A stretch of DNA of 64,000 nucleotides from Geodermatophilus tzadiensis (GCF_003002915.1 NZ_PVTG01000017.1:62001-126000); one strand, 5' to 3'; numbered from the stretch's first letter, positions 47,827 through 57,096 are shown. Translations and numbers: made by a program. Notes: generated from the sequence alone by a model not told the origin.

Positions 47827-49728
47827 TCAGCGCGTCCGGGTCATCGCGGCGACGGTGCCGGCGCCGGAGTCCGAGGTGACGTTGAACCGGTTGTTCGCCG
47901 GCAGGGTCGGGCCGTTGCGGAGGTCGACCGACCAGGTCCCGTCGGCCGCGACCGGGACGTCGAGCTGGATGACCTGACCACTGCCCGCGACGTCGCCGAT
48001 CCGCAGGTGCACCCGGTTGGCGGTGGTGTCCTGGGCGGTGCCCGAGATCCGGTACTCGCGCTTGTCCGTGCGGTACTGGGCCCGGCTGACGGCCACCACG
48101 TCGTTGGGCGTGACGACGCCGGTGACGCCGGCCGCCGTGGTGCCGGCCGTGCGCTGCTCACCGGCGAGGGCGAACACCGAGACGGTGTGGTCGACGCCGT
48201 TGGTCAGGCCGGTCACCGTGCCCGAGGTGGCCGTGGCCGCGACCTGCGCCGTGACCGGGGTGCCCGGGGTGCCGTCCGCGGCGGCGGGCGTCGCCACGAT
48301 CTCGTAGCCGGTGATCGGGCTGTTGGCGTTGCCTGGCTGGGCCGCCGTCCACTCGGCGGTGACCGACTCGTGGCCGGACAGGACCCGGGTCAGCGAGGGC
48401 GCCGTCGGGGCGACGACGACCGGCTCGGCCGGGGTCTCGCCGCCACCCGTCCCGCCACCCGTCCCGCCGCCACCGGTGGTGTCGGGGTTGGTCGGGTCGG
48501 TGGCCGGGGTGAGGGAGCCGTCGGCGTGGAGCGTGCCGAGCTCCACCAACGGGCTCCACAGGCCGTTGGTCGCCTCGAGGACGAGCGGGTAGGACTGGTC
48601 GGCGACGAGGCCGTGGATGACCGCCGAGTTCTCGCCCGGGTTGGCACCCTGGCGGACGGCGATCTCCTGACCCGTGACGGTGTCGACGGCCGCCACCCGG
48701 TAGGTGGTGATCGGCCGGGCGCCCGCGGGCTGCGTCGGCGTCGTCCAGGTGAGGGTGACGTCGGTGCCGCTCCGGGCGGCGTCGACGCTCGTCGGCGGCA
48801 CCGGCGCCTGGCTGGCCGGGCCGGCCGGGCACCCGCCGAAGCCGGGGCCGTCGGTCTCGCCGAACTCGTACAGCGAGTTGCCCAGTGCCAGTTCCCCGGA
48901 CTCCTGCATCCACGAGGTCACCACGTGCTCGCCGTCGAGGACGCGCTCGGCGTCGGCGGCGGAGTACATGCTGAAGGTGACGGAGAAGGCGCCGTTCCCG
49001 GCCGACCCGGTGACCTCGTACCCGGGCCCGCCGTTGGGCTCGGCCGGGTCCGTGACCGGCGTCCAGCCGATGGCCCGCTCACCGATGAGGGTGGGGGGCG
49101 TGCTCGGGTCAGGGCGGCGCATCTCCGGGTTGACCACCTCGACGACGAAGCGGGAGAGGTCGAAGCGGGTGCCGAAGTCGTCGCCGTAGGTGCCGGCGAT
49201 GGTCACCGTGCCCTCGACGTCGCCCTCGGCCGGGGTGGCGGCGAAGGTGTCGTGGGTGACGCTGGTGATGGCGGCCGAGCTCACGTAGGCGCCGTCGGTG
49301 AAGGCGGTGCGGCTGAACCGCACCTCGACGAGGTCGCCGCCCTGGATGTCGGGGGTCACGCCGGTCCAGCAGGAGCCGCCGGGGTGGTTGAACTCCAGGA
49401 ATCCGGTGGCGTCGATGACGCCCTCCCCGATGCCGACCTGCTGCCCGTTGCGGGAGACGGTCACGGTCGCCGTCTCACCGGCCTGGGCGTCGTACCCCTC
49501 GAGGGCGACCATGTCGCGCTTGGGGAAGACCTCGATGTTGCCCGGGCCCAGCGGCGGGTTGCCGGCCTGGGCGATCCCGCCGAGGGTCACGGCGGCGCCC
49601 GTGACCGTGACGGCGGCGAGGCCGCCGGCGAGCAGCCGCCTCGGGGATCGGATCGTTCGCGATGCGGGGGGAACCGCCCTGTGCGCACCCCCGCGACCGC
49701 CGTGCTGGGTCGGTCGTGTCCTGGTCAT
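47827..49728 (-). CDS. Secreted fibronectin type III protein
   Basis: A 633-residue exported protein. The signal peptide has a long basic start and a cleavage site after GIAQA (about residue 55). The first 300 residues are a beta-rich domain with a conserved Cys (HPGGSCWTG) and no named family. Two FN3 domains follow (about 330-420 and 455-550, with TYRVAAVDTVTG and YEIVATPAAAD), separated by a Gly/Thr linker. A C-terminal beta domain (YRISGTAQDTTANRVHL) ends the chain. No LPXTG or anchor is visible, so it may be free. ATG 49728. Confidence 0.78.
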   Translation of the reverse strand: MTRTRPTQHGGRGGAHRAVPPASRTIRSPRRLLAGGLAAVTVTGAAVTLGGIAQAGNPPLGPGNIEVFPKRDMVALEGYDAQAGETATVTVSRNGQQVGIGEGVIDATGFLEFNHPGGSCWTGVTPDIQGGDLVEVRFSRTAFTDGAYVSSAAITSVTHDTFAATPAEGDVEGTVTIAGTYGDDFGTRFDLSRFVVEVVNPEMRRPDPSTPPTLIGERAIGWTPVTDPAEPNGGPGYEVTGSAGNGAFSVTFSMYSAADAERVLDGEHVVTSWMQESGELALGNSLYEFGETDGPGFGGCPAGPASQAPVPPTSVDAARSGTDVTLTWTTPTQPAGARPITTYRVAAVDTVTGQEIAVRQGANPGENSAVIHGLVADQSYPLVLEATNGLWSPLVELGTLHADGSLTPATDPTNPDTTGGGGTGGGTGGGETPAEPVVVAPTAPSLTRVLSGHESVTAEWTAAQPGNANSPITGYEIVATPAAADGTPGTPVTAQVAATATSGTVTGLTNGVDHTVSVFALAGEQRTAGTTAAGVTGVVTPNDVVAVSRAQYRTDKREYRISGTAQDTTANRVHLRIGDVAGSGQVIQLDVPVAADGTWSVDLRNGPTLPANNRFNVTSDSGAGTVAAMTRTR

Positions 49729-49901
49729 CGCCTACTCCGCAGTCGCGCCGTGCCCGCACGTCGCGGGCCGGTCCGGTGATGAGGGCACGCTCGTCCGCCC
49801 GCGACGCCCTGGGCAGCCGCGACGGGGGGGAGCCGGTCCCCCCAATCCGGGGGCGTGCCGGCGGCGGAGTCGCGCGACCGGGCGGCGGGTAGGGCGACGG
49901 G

Positions 49902-50687
49902 ATGGCGGTGGTGATCGGGACGTCGGGGTGGCAGTACCGCGACTGGCGCGGCCGCTTCTACCCGCAGCGGCTGCCGCAGCGGCTGTGGCTGGAGCACCAC
50001 GCGCAGCACTTCGCCACGGTCGAGAGCAACGCCGCCTTCTACCGGTTGCCCGCCCGCGAGACCTTCGCCGCCTGGCGCGAGCGCACGCCGCCGGACTACC
50101 GGTGGGCGGTCAAGGCCAGCCGCTTCCTCACCCACGTCAGACGGCTGCGGGAACCGGAGGAACCGGTGGCCCGCCTGGTGCAGCACGCCGAGGGCCTGGG
50201 TGAGCGGCTCGACGTCGTCCTGCTGCAGCTGCCGCCGACGCTCAAGGCCGATCCCGGGCTGCTGCGCGACTGCCTGGCCTGCTTCCCGCCCGGCGTCCGG
50301 GTGGCCGTCGAGCCGCGGCACGACACCTGGTGGACCGACGAGGTCCGCGACCTGCTCGAGCGCTACGGCGCCGCGCTGTGCTGGGCCGACCGCGCCGAGC
50401 GGCCGGTGACCCCGCTGTGGCGGACCACCGGCTGGGGCTACCTGCGGCTGCACACCGGCGCGGAGGGCTGGGGCTACCCGGGCGCGGTCCTGGAGGAGTG
50501 GACGCAGCGCCTGGCGGCCGGCTACGCCGACGACGAGGACGTGTTCGTCTACCTCAACAACGACCCCGGCGGTGCGGCCGTCGTCGACGCGGTGGCGCTG
50601 GCCGGCGCCGTCCGCCGGGCCGGCCGCACGCCCACCCGGGTGCCCACGGCGGAGCAGGCGACCGGCGCCGCGTGGGCGGCGGCCTGA
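49902..50687 (+). CDS. DUF72 family TIM-barrel protein
   Basis: A 261-residue cytoplasmic protein with the family pattern IGTSGWQYRDWRGRFYP, the HFATVESNAAFYRLP block and VEPRHDTWW, and the late FVYLNNDPGG. Members have a TIM-barrel fold; biochemical function is not established. ATG 49902 has a TAGGGC box 6 nt upstream, which would fit a leaderless start with one base away from consensus. It is divergent from the FN3 gene. Confidence 0.9.
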   Translation: MAVVIGTSGWQYRDWRGRFYPQRLPQRLWLEHHAQHFATVESNAAFYRLPARETFAAWRERTPPDYRWAVKASRFLTHVRRLREPEEPVARLVQHAEGLGERLDVVLLQLPPTLKADPGLLRDCLACFPPGVRVAVEPRHDTWWTDEVRDLLERYGAALCWADRAERPVTPLWRTTGWGYLRLHTGAEGWGYPGAVLEEWTQRLAAGYADDEDVFVYLNNDPGGAAVVDAVALAGAVRRAGRTPTRVPTAEQATGAAWAAA

Positions 50688-50690
50688 GGA

Positions 50691-51689
50691 TCAGCCGAGC
50701 GCGCCGGGGTCCTCGCGGTGGGCGACGCCCAGCTGCTCGGCGGCCTGCCCGAGCACCGACTGGACGGCGAGGGTGTCGGCCAGCGGCACCACCGCGCTCT
50801 CGGTGCGGCCGGCCTGCAGGCAGGCGGTGACCTCGGCCAGCTCGTGGGAGTAGCCGACCCCCGACGCCGGGCGGGTGATCGTCTCCGGCTCCGCACCGGT
50901 GCGGTGCAGCACGATCGTGTCGGGGTGGTGGAAGCGGGGGAGCACGTCGATCCACCCCTGCGTGCCGAACACCCGCGCCTGCCCCGGCGTCGGGTAGCGC
51001 AGCGAGGTGGTCAGCGTCGCGCTGCGGCCGTCGTCCCAGCCCAGCAGCAGGCCGGCCTCGGCGTCGACCCCGGTGGGGTAGGTGGAGCCCACGGCGGTGA
51101 CGGTGTCGGGCGCGCCGAGCAGCATCTGCGCGAAGGACACGACGTAGACGCCGAGGTCGAGCAGCGCGCCGCCGCCGAGCTCGAGGGCGAACAACCGGTC
51201 GGCGGGGTCGTAGGCGCGGTCGACGCCGAGGTCGGCCTGCACCGAGCGCACCTCGCCGATCGCGCCGTCGGCGACCAGCTCGCGCAGCGCCACGACCGCC
51301 GGCTGGAAGCGGGTCCACATCGCCTCCATGACGAAGACGCCGGCGTCGCGGGCGGCGGCCACGACCTGCTCGGCACCCGGCGTGGTCGCGGTGAACGCCT
51401 TCTCCACCAGCAGCGGCTTGCCGGCCTCGATGGCGGCCAGCGCGACGGCGTGGTGCTGGGCGTGCGGGGTGGCGAGGTAGAGCACGTCGACGTCGGGGTC
51501 GGCGAGGATCTCGGCGTAGGAGCCGTAGGAGCGCTCCAGCCCGTGCTGCCCGGCGAAGGCCGCCGCGCGCTCGGCCGACCGCGAGGCCACCGCCACCGGC
51601 CGGGCGTCCGGGACGTGCGCGAAGTCCCCCAGCACGTTCTGCGCGATGCGCCCCGGTCCGACGACGCCCCAGCGGATCTCCCTGCTCAC
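50691..51689 (-). CDS. Gfo/Idh/MocA-family oxidoreductase
   Basis: An NAD(P)-dependent dehydrogenase of 332 residues. The N-terminal Rossmann loop is WGVVGPGRIAQNVL, followed by LYLATPHAQHH and the catalytic-type EKAFTAT. The C-terminal alpha/beta domain follows. It is likely to act on a sugar or cyclic polyol, but the substrate is unknown. I choose GTG 51689 because TAGCGT lies 7 nt upstream on the minus strand; an earlier in-frame start at 51746 would pass through this promoter. Confidence 0.9.
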   Translation of the reverse strand: MSREIRWGVVGPGRIAQNVLGDFAHVPDARPVAVASRSAERAAAFAGQHGLERSYGSYAEILADPDVDVLYLATPHAQHHAVALAAIEAGKPLLVEKAFTATTPGAEQVVAAARDAGVFVMEAMWTRFQPAVVALRELVADGAIGEVRSVQADLGVDRAYDPADRLFALELGGGALLDLGVYVVSFAQMLLGAPDTVTAVGSTYPTGVDAEAGLLLGWDDGRSATLTTSLRYPTPGQARVFGTQGWIDVLPRFHHPDTIVLHRTGAEPETITRPASGVGYSHELAEVTACLQAGRTESAVVPLADTLAVQSVLGQAAEQLGVAHREDPGALG

Positions 51690-51696
51690 CCCGACG

Positions 51697-51720
51697 ACGC
51701 TAGCCGGGGCGCGGCAGACT
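51697..51720. promoter_or_regulatory. Back-to-back -10 boxes
   Basis: TAGCGT on the minus strand (51697-51702) serves the Gfo/Idh gene. CAGACT on the plus strand (51715-51720) lies 6 nt before GTG 51727 of the DUF4031 gene. The two starts are only 38 nt apart. Confidence 0.45.
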
Positions 51721-51726
51721 GACCCG

Positions 51727-52014
51727 GTGGCCGTCCTGATCGACACCCCGGTGTGGCCCTGGCGGGGGCGGCGGTGGTCGCACCTGGTCAGCGACGTCTC
51801 CTACGACGAGCTGCACGCCTTCGTCGCCGCGGAGCTCGGCATCCCGCGCCGCGCGTTCCAGGGCGACCACTACGACGTCCCCGAGGACCTCTACGACGTC
51901 GCCGTCGCCGCCGGGGCGCAGCCGGTGGGTGCCCGCGAGCTGCTCACCCGGCTGGTGGGGGCGGGGCTGCGGGTCAGGAAGCGCGCGAGCGCAGCAGACC
52001 GAGCTCCGCGGTGA
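51727..52014 (+). CDS. DUF4031 domain protein
   Basis: A small conserved protein (95 residues): VLIDTPVWPWRG then WSHLVSDVSYDELHAFV, the GDHYDVPEDLYD block and VRKR near the end. It has no known function. GTG 51727 is chosen from the family start and the -10 box. Its 3' end overlaps the convergent HD gene by 41 bp. Confidence 0.85.
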   Translation: MAVLIDTPVWPWRGRRWSHLVSDVSYDELHAFVAAELGIPRRAFQGDHYDVPEDLYDVAVAAGAQPVGARELLTRLVGAGLRVRKRASAADRAPR

Positions 52015-52600
52015 GGTTGGCCCGCGCCCGCGGCTCCCAGTCGGCGGCCACGGCCGGCAGCCGGTAGAGCGCCGGCAGGGCCAGCAGCGACTCCAGGACG
52101 GCGATCCGCCCGGCGGTGAACACCTCGTCGGACAGGTGCGCGTACTCCTCGCGCACCGCCGACGCGTACGCGGCGTAGGCGTCGGGCGGGCCGGCCAGCA
52201 CCGCGAGGTCGGCGTCGCAGAGCACCGCGCCGTTCGCGTCGCCGGCGGCCGCGTCGTGCCCGGCGGTGAGCAGCACCAGCCGGACCACCTCGTCCACCCG
52301 GTCCGCGGGCACCAGCCCGCGCAGGCTGGCGCGCGCCCGCTCGGCGCTCACCTGCTCGTTGTCGGCGCGGTGCGGGTCGTAGACGGCGTCGTGGTACCAG
52401 GCGGCCAGCGCGACCGCGGCGGGGTCGGCGGCGTCGGCCCCCAGCACGCCGACCAGCCCGAGCACCGCCGCCAGGTGGTGCAGGTCGTGGTAGCGGCGGT
52501 GCGGCTCGCTCCACGCGGCGACGAGCGCCGCCCACTCGGTGCGCGCGGTGGGGGAGTCGCCGGTGAGCGCGGCGAAGTCCTCGTAGCCGATGCCGCTCAC
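51974..52600 (-). CDS. HD-domain metal-dependent protein
   Basis: A 208-residue predicted phosphohydrolase with HD-type metal ligands in RRYHDLHH and AAWYHDAVYDP. It also has CDADLAVLAG and a typical EYAHLSDEVF late helix. It belongs to the COG4339 type and its substrate is unknown. The GTG 52600 overlaps the M20 stop by four bases (GTGA), so the two are translated together. Confidence 0.85.
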   Translation of the reverse strand: MSGIGYEDFAALTGDSPTARTEWAALVAAWSEPHRRYHDLHHLAAVLGLVGVLGADAADPAAVALAAWYHDAVYDPHRADNEQVSAERARASLRGLVPADRVDEVVRLVLLTAGHDAAAGDANGAVLCDADLAVLAGPPDAYAAYASAVREEYAHLSDEVFTAGRIAVLESLLALPALYRLPAVAADWEPRARANLTAELGLLRSRAS

Positions 52601-53868
52601 GCGACCCCGCAGCGGCGGAGGGTGAGCAGCGCCAGCGCGCGGGCCACCGCGGTCACCTCGGCGACCGGCACCCGCTCGGCCGGCCCGTGCGCCAGGTGCA
52701 GGTCGCCGGGGCCCAGGTGCAGCGTCGGGATGCCGGCGGCGGCGTAGAGCCGCAGGTCCGTGCCGGCGGTCACCGCGCGCTCGGGCGGTGGCGGGCCCCC
52801 GGCGTCGACGACGGCGCCGCGGACCTGGTCGAGCAGCTCCGCGCCGGGCGGGAGCTCGCCGCTGGCGAAGGCGCCGCCGGTCCAGGTCACCCGCACCGGG
52901 TGCGCGGACAGCCACGGGTGCCCGGCGCACAGGGCGGCGACCCGGGCCTCGAAGGCGGCGCGGGCGGCCTCGACCGGCTCGCCCAGCCGCACGCCGTAGC
53001 GGCCCTCGGCGACCAGCCGGTCGGGCACGGTGGAGGCCCAGTCACCGGCGTGCACGGTGCCGACGGACAGCCCGTACGGGTACCGCTCGCCGGCGAACCG
53101 GGGGTCGGCGTCGCGCTGCCGCTCGGCCTCGAAGGCGCGCAGGTCGGCGTGCACCTCGGCGAACAGCTCGACGGCGCTCACCCCGCGGTCGCGCATGGCG
53201 GCGTGCGCGGCGTGCCCGGTCACCTCCAGTCGGAAGGTGAGCGCGCCGGCCGCGGCCGTGACGACCGCGCCGTCGGTGGGCTCGGGGATCACGCACGCGT
53301 CGCCGCGGTGGCCCCGGGCCAGCGTCGCCCACGCGCCCAGGCCGCCGTCCTCCTCGCCGACGACGCTGTGCAGCGCCACCGGCCGGCGCAGCCGCACGCC
53401 CGCCGCGCGCACCGCCGCCAGGGCGGCCAGCGCCGCGACGAGGCCCCCCTTCATGTCGCAGGTGCCGCGGCCGTGCACCGCGCCGCCGTCGACGCGCGGG
53501 GTGAACGGGTCGCCGGCCCACAGCGCCCGGTCGCCGGTCGGCACGACGTCGGAGTGGCCGCACAGCACCAGCGCCGGGTCGCCGTCCCCGGTGCCGGGCA
53601 GCGTGCCGACGACGCCCCACGCCTCCTCGCGGGTGACCTCCTGGCCGGGCGCGTCGGGGGCGCCGGCGGCGGCCGCGAGGTCGACGGCCCACCGGTCGAC
53701 GTCGCAGCCGAGCGCGTCGAGCTCGCCGGCCACCAGCGCCTGCACCTCGCTCTCGGCCGCGGTGCCGCCGACCGAGGGCACCGCCACCAGCCGGCAGAGC
53801 AGGCCGACCGCGGCGACCTCGTCGACGGCGTCGAGGACGGCGGCCTCGGTGCGGGTGAGGTCGGCCAC
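52597..53868 (-). CDS. M20-family metallopeptidase (ArgE/DapE type)
   Basis: A cytoplasmic zinc hydrolase of 423 residues. Metal-site motifs are LCGHSDVVP, GRGTCDMKGG and SVVGEEDGG, with a dimerisation lid domain in the middle (TGHAAHAAMRDRGVSAVE). It could act on an N-acyl amino acid or succinyl-diaminopimelate, and neighbouring genes give no hint. I choose GTG 53868 because CAGACT lies 8 nt upstream on the minus strand; the next in-frame GTG is 53886. Confidence 0.88.
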   Translation of the reverse strand: MADLTRTEAAVLDAVDEVAAVGLLCRLVAVPSVGGTAAESEVQALVAGELDALGCDVDRWAVDLAAAAGAPDAPGQEVTREEAWGVVGTLPGTGDGDPALVLCGHSDVVPTGDRALWAGDPFTPRVDGGAVHGRGTCDMKGGLVAALAALAAVRAAGVRLRRPVALHSVVGEEDGGLGAWATLARGHRGDACVIPEPTDGAVVTAAAGALTFRLEVTGHAAHAAMRDRGVSAVELFAEVHADLRAFEAERQRDADPRFAGERYPYGLSVGTVHAGDWASTVPDRLVAEGRYGVRLGEPVEAARAAFEARVAALCAGHPWLSAHPVRVTWTGGAFASGELPPGAELLDQVRGAVVDAGGPPPPERAVTAGTDLRLYAAAGIPTLHLGPGDLHLAHGPAERVPVAEVTAVARALALLTLRRCGVA

Positions 53869-53876
53869 GGCTGGGG

Positions 53877-53882
53877 AGTCTG
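53877..53882 (-). promoter_or_regulatory. -10-like box (CAGACT), M20 gene
   Basis: It lies 8 nt before GTG 53868 on the minus strand. It differs from TANNNT only at the first base. Confidence 0.35.
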
Positions 53883-53996
53883 GCACCTCCGGATCGGTGT
53901 GTGTCAGCGCCGGGGGGAGGGGTACCGTCGGTGGTGTCCGGGCCGGGCGATCTGTGTCCCCGGGTGCCAATTGGATACCGCCTTCACGGACCACCG

Positions 53997-54014
53997 CCCC
54001 GACTCCGGTCGGGG
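53997..54014 (-). terminator. Hairpin after the G6PDH gene
   Basis: A 7-bp stem (CCCCGAC/GTCGGGG) with a TCCG loop, a UNCG-like tetraloop in the plus-strand sense. It lies 56 nt after the G6PDH stop. Confidence 0.4.
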
Positions 54015-54069
54015 GCCTGGAGCCGCGTCGTGCAACTCGCCGCGAGGCGACCAGAGCCCGGTCCGGACC

Positions 54070-55458
54070 TCAGCTCCCCAGCGCCCACCCGCACGGGTCG
54101 GCCAGCGCCGCCGCCTCCGCGGGACCCCACGACCCGGGGGCGTACGGGCGCAGCTCCGGCGGGTCGTCGAGCACCGGGCCCACCGCCCGCCAGGCGTGCG
54201 CCAGCCCGGCGCTGGTGGTGAACAGCGACCGGTCGCCGACCAGCACGTCGTGGATGAGCGAGGCGTACGCCGGCAGCGGGTCCCCGCCGGGGACGGCGCC
54301 CAGGTCCAGCGTCGTCCCGGCGACGGCGAGCTCCAGGTCGGGACCGGGCCGCTTGGCGACCAGCCCGAGGTCGAGGGAGCCGGCGCCCGACAGCGACAGC
54401 GAGACGGTGTTGCCGCCGCCGGGCAGCGCGCCCACGGGGCCGTCGGGCCGCCGCAGCACCAGCGTCACCCGCTGCTGGCTCTCCGCCATCCGCTTGCCGG
54501 TGCGCAGCAGGAAGGGCACGTCGCGCCAGCGGTCGGTGTCCACGTGCAGCCGCGCGGCGACGAAGGTGTCGGTGCGGCTGTCGTCGGCGACGTCGGCGAT
54601 GTCGCGGTAGCCCTCGAACTGGCCGAGGACGACGTCCTCGCGGGCCAGCGGGCGGAACGCCGCCAGGACCGCCTCGCGGGCCTCCTGCAGGTCGGCCGGC
54701 GTCAGCGAGGCCGGCGGCTCCATCGCCACCTCCGCCGCGACCTGGAACAGGTGGGTGACCAGCATGTCGAGCACCGCGCCGGTGGCGTCGTAGAACTCGG
54801 CCCGGTCGGCGACGTCGAGGGTCTCGGGGACGTCGATCTGCACCTGCGCCACGTGCTCGCGGCTCCAGACCGAGGAGAACAGGCCGTTGGCGAAGCGCAG
54901 GACGTGCAGGTCCTGGGTGCCCTCCTTGCCGAGGAAGTGGTCGATGCGGAAGACCTGGTCCTCGTCGAGCACCGAGTGCACCAGGTCGTCGAGCTCGCGG
55001 AAGCCGTCGGGGGAGGTGCCGTAGGGCTTCTCGTAGACGACGCGGGCCCCCTCGGTCAGGCCGTGGGTGTGCAGCGCCCGGGTGGTGTCCCCGAACGCCT
55101 CCGGCGGGACGGCGAGGTAGTGCACGAGCTGGGCGCTCCCGCCGAGCTCCTCGCGGGCCCGCGCGACGACGTCGACCAGCTGCCCGGGGTCCTCGGGCGT
55201 GTGCCCGCCGCCGGCGAAGCGCAGCCGCTCGAGCAGCCCGGCCGACGGCTCGCCGTCGCCGTGCTCGGCGAGCGCGCCGGTGACCAGCTGCCGGAAGTCG
55301 TCGTCGGAGCGCTCGCCGCGGCCGCTGCCGACCAGCCGCCAGTCGGGGGGTAGCAGGCCGCGGCGGTCGAGCCGGTCGAAGGCGGGCAGCACCATCCGGG
55401 CGGCGAGGTCGCCGGTGGCGCCGAAGAGGACGAAGACGGTGGGGGGCAGCTCGGGCAC
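54070..55458 (-). CDS. zwf: Glucose-6-phosphate 1-dehydrogenase
   Basis: It oxidises glucose 6-phosphate to 6-phosphogluconolactone with NADP. The Rossmann start is FVLFGATGDLAARMVLP and the catalytic block RIDHFLGKE is intact. Later GKRMAESQQRV and the C-terminal beta-sheet are present. GTG 55458 gives 462 residues and has AGAGGAG about 6 nt upstream. No opcA, tal or gnd adjoins it, so it may be a second G6PDH rather than the main pentose phosphate enzyme. Upstream it is divergent from the MHS transporter. Confidence 0.92.
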   Translation of the reverse strand: MPELPPTVFVLFGATGDLAARMVLPAFDRLDRRGLLPPDWRLVGSGRGERSDDDFRQLVTGALAEHGDGEPSAGLLERLRFAGGGHTPEDPGQLVDVVARAREELGGSAQLVHYLAVPPEAFGDTTRALHTHGLTEGARVVYEKPYGTSPDGFRELDDLVHSVLDEDQVFRIDHFLGKEGTQDLHVLRFANGLFSSVWSREHVAQVQIDVPETLDVADRAEFYDATGAVLDMLVTHLFQVAAEVAMEPPASLTPADLQEAREAVLAAFRPLAREDVVLGQFEGYRDIADVADDSRTDTFVAARLHVDTDRWRDVPFLLRTGKRMAESQQRVTLVLRRPDGPVGALPGGGNTVSLSLSGAGSLDLGLVAKRPGPDLELAVAGTTLDLGAVPGGDPLPAYASLIHDVLVGDRSLFTTSAGLAHAWRAVGPVLDDPPELRPYAPGSWGPAEAAALADPCGWALGS

Positions 55459-55536
55459 GGGGGGCTCCTCTCGTCGTCCCCAGCCTCGTCCCCCGCCCGA
55501 TCTCCCGCTCGACGCGCCGGACGTGGCCGTGGTCAC

Positions 55537-55542
55537 TAGCGT
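55537..55542 (+). promoter_or_regulatory. -10 box (TAGCGT) for the MHS transporter
   Basis: TAGCGT is followed by 7 nt and ATG 55550, with no ribosome binding site. Confidence 0.5.
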
Positions 55543-55549
55543 GCGGCGC

Positions 55550-56845
55550 ATGGCACGCACAGCGGCGACCGACCGGGCAGGTGAGCAGCACCGGCTCCCG
55601 GTGCGGACCCTCGTGTCGGCGAGCATCGGCAACGCCGTCGAGTGGTTCGACTGGACGGTGTACGCGACCTTCCTCGTCTACTTCGCCGGCCAGTTCTTCC
55701 CGTCGGACAACGAGGCGCTCGCGCTGATCGGGACGACGTCGACCTACGCGCTGGCGTTCTTCTTCCGGCCGCTGGGCGGGATCGTCATCGGCCGCTTCGC
55801 CGACCTGCGCGGCCGCAAGGCCGGCATGCTGCTGACCATCCTGCTCATGGCCGGCGGCTCGCTGGTGATCGCCATCCTGCCCACCTACGGGCAGGTCGGG
55901 TGGTTCGCGCCGGTCCTGCTGCTGCTCGCCCGCATCGCCCAGGGGCTCAGCCTCGGCGGTGAGGTGTCGGGCGCCTCGGCCTACCTGGCCGAGATCGCCC
56001 CGCCGGAGCGGCGCGGCCGGTACTCGGCGTTCTTCTACATCTCCACCGGCTCGGCGCTGCTGCTGGCCTCGCTGATGGGCGTGCTGCTCACCGCGGTGCT
56101 CGACCAGCAGCAGCTGGAGGCCTACGGCTGGCGGATCGCCTTCGGCGTCGGCGGCCTGCTCGGCCTCGTCGGCCTGTGGCTGCGGCGGTCGCTGACCGAG
56201 AGCGAGAGCTTCGAGGAGAACGCCGAGAAGGCGCGGGCCACCACGCACCCGCTGCTGCGCACCATCAAGGAGCACCCGCGCTCGGTGCTGCAGCTGTGCG
56301 GGATCACCCTGCTCAACACGCTGTCCTACTACACGTTCTTCAGCGCCCTGACGCCGTTCGCGATCAACTTCCGCGACGCCGACGGCAACGACGTGTTCAT
56401 CGCGCTGTCGGTCGGCACCGCGCTGTTCATCGCGCTGTGCTACCCCTACGGCGCGCTGTCGGACCGGGTCGGCCGCAAACCCGTGCTGCTGGCCTGGTCG
56501 GCGGCGACGGCGGTGCTCGTCGTCCCGCTGTCGTTCCTGGTCCGCGACGACCTGTTCTCGTTGGTCATCGTGTTCTGCGTGGGTCTCGGCCTGTACGCGG
56601 CGATGGCCTCGCTCGCGCCGGCGATCATGAGCGAGCTCTTCCCGACGGAGCTGCGGGCCACCGGCATCGGTGCCTGGTACAACCTCACCGTCGCCACGTT
56701 CGGTGGCACCGCGCCGCTGGTCATCACCGCGCTGTCCAACCGCGACATGCCGATGGTCTTCTTCTGGTACGTCGCCGGTGCCGCGGTGGTCGCCTTCCTC
56801 GTCATCCTCACCCTGCGCGAGACCAGGGGCACCGAGCTGCGCTGA
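55550..56845 (+). CDS. MHS-family MFS transporter
   Basis: A twelve-helix metabolite:proton symporter of 431 residues. Family signs are SIGNAVEWFDWTVYATFLVYF in the first helix, FFFRPLGGIVIGRFADLRGRK between helices 2 and 3, and the middle motif RIAQGLSLGGEVSG. The MHS group carries osmolytes, citrate, shikimate and similar acids, and the substrate here cannot be set. ATG 55550 is leaderless by its -10 box. Confidence 0.9.
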   Translation: MARTAATDRAGEQHRLPVRTLVSASIGNAVEWFDWTVYATFLVYFAGQFFPSDNEALALIGTTSTYALAFFFRPLGGIVIGRFADLRGRKAGMLLTILLMAGGSLVIAILPTYGQVGWFAPVLLLLARIAQGLSLGGEVSGASAYLAEIAPPERRGRYSAFFYISTGSALLLASLMGVLLTAVLDQQQLEAYGWRIAFGVGGLLGLVGLWLRRSLTESESFEENAEKARATTHPLLRTIKEHPRSVLQLCGITLLNTLSYYTFFSALTPFAINFRDADGNDVFIALSVGTALFIALCYPYGALSDRVGRKPVLLAWSAATAVLVVPLSFLVRDDLFSLVIVFCVGLGLYAAMASLAPAIMSELFPTELRATGIGAWYNLTVATFGGTAPLVITALSNRDMPMVFFWYVAGAAVVAFLVILTLRETRGTELR

Positions 56846-56850
56846 GGCGG

Positions 56851-56871
56851 CGTCTGAGGTCCCCTCAGACG
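56851..56871 (+). terminator. Hairpin after the MHS gene
   Basis: CGTCTGAGG (56851-56859) and CCTCAGACG (56863-56871) form a 9-bp stem with a TCC loop, 5 nt after the stop. Confidence 0.6.
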
Positions 56872-56973
56872 GCGGCGGCCGGGCAGGACCGCCCGGTCGC
56901 CCGATGCCCGCGCCCGGGCCTCAGGCCGACCGTGGTCGTCGTCCACCCCGGACGACGACGCGAGGAGACGGCT

Positions 56974-57096
56974 GTGTACACGCACTACCCCAACCCCGGA
57001 CTCGAGGCGGAGCTGGCCTACCGGCGCGAGGTGCTGCAGCAGCTCGGGCGCGGCACCCGCACCCGGCGGACGTGGCGGTCGCGGCGTCCGCGGTAG
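56974..57096 (+). CDS. Small basic protein, 40 residues
   Basis: GTG 56974 follows GAGGAG (56962-56967) at 6 nt, and the frame runs to TAG at 57096. The product starts VYTHYPNPGLEAELAYRR and ends in an Arg/Thr-rich tail (GTRTRRTWRSRRPR). No family is recognised. The strong ribosome site and clean spacing argue that it is real. It lies 35 nt before the LAL regulator and may share its transcript. Confidence 0.6.
   Translation: MYTHYPNPGLEAELAYRREVLQQLGRGTRTRRTWRSRRPR

Noticed and set aside
53901..54221. Plus-strand frame in the gap between M20 and G6PDH genes
   Set aside because: It has no ribosome site or family signal and overlaps the end of the G6PDH gene.
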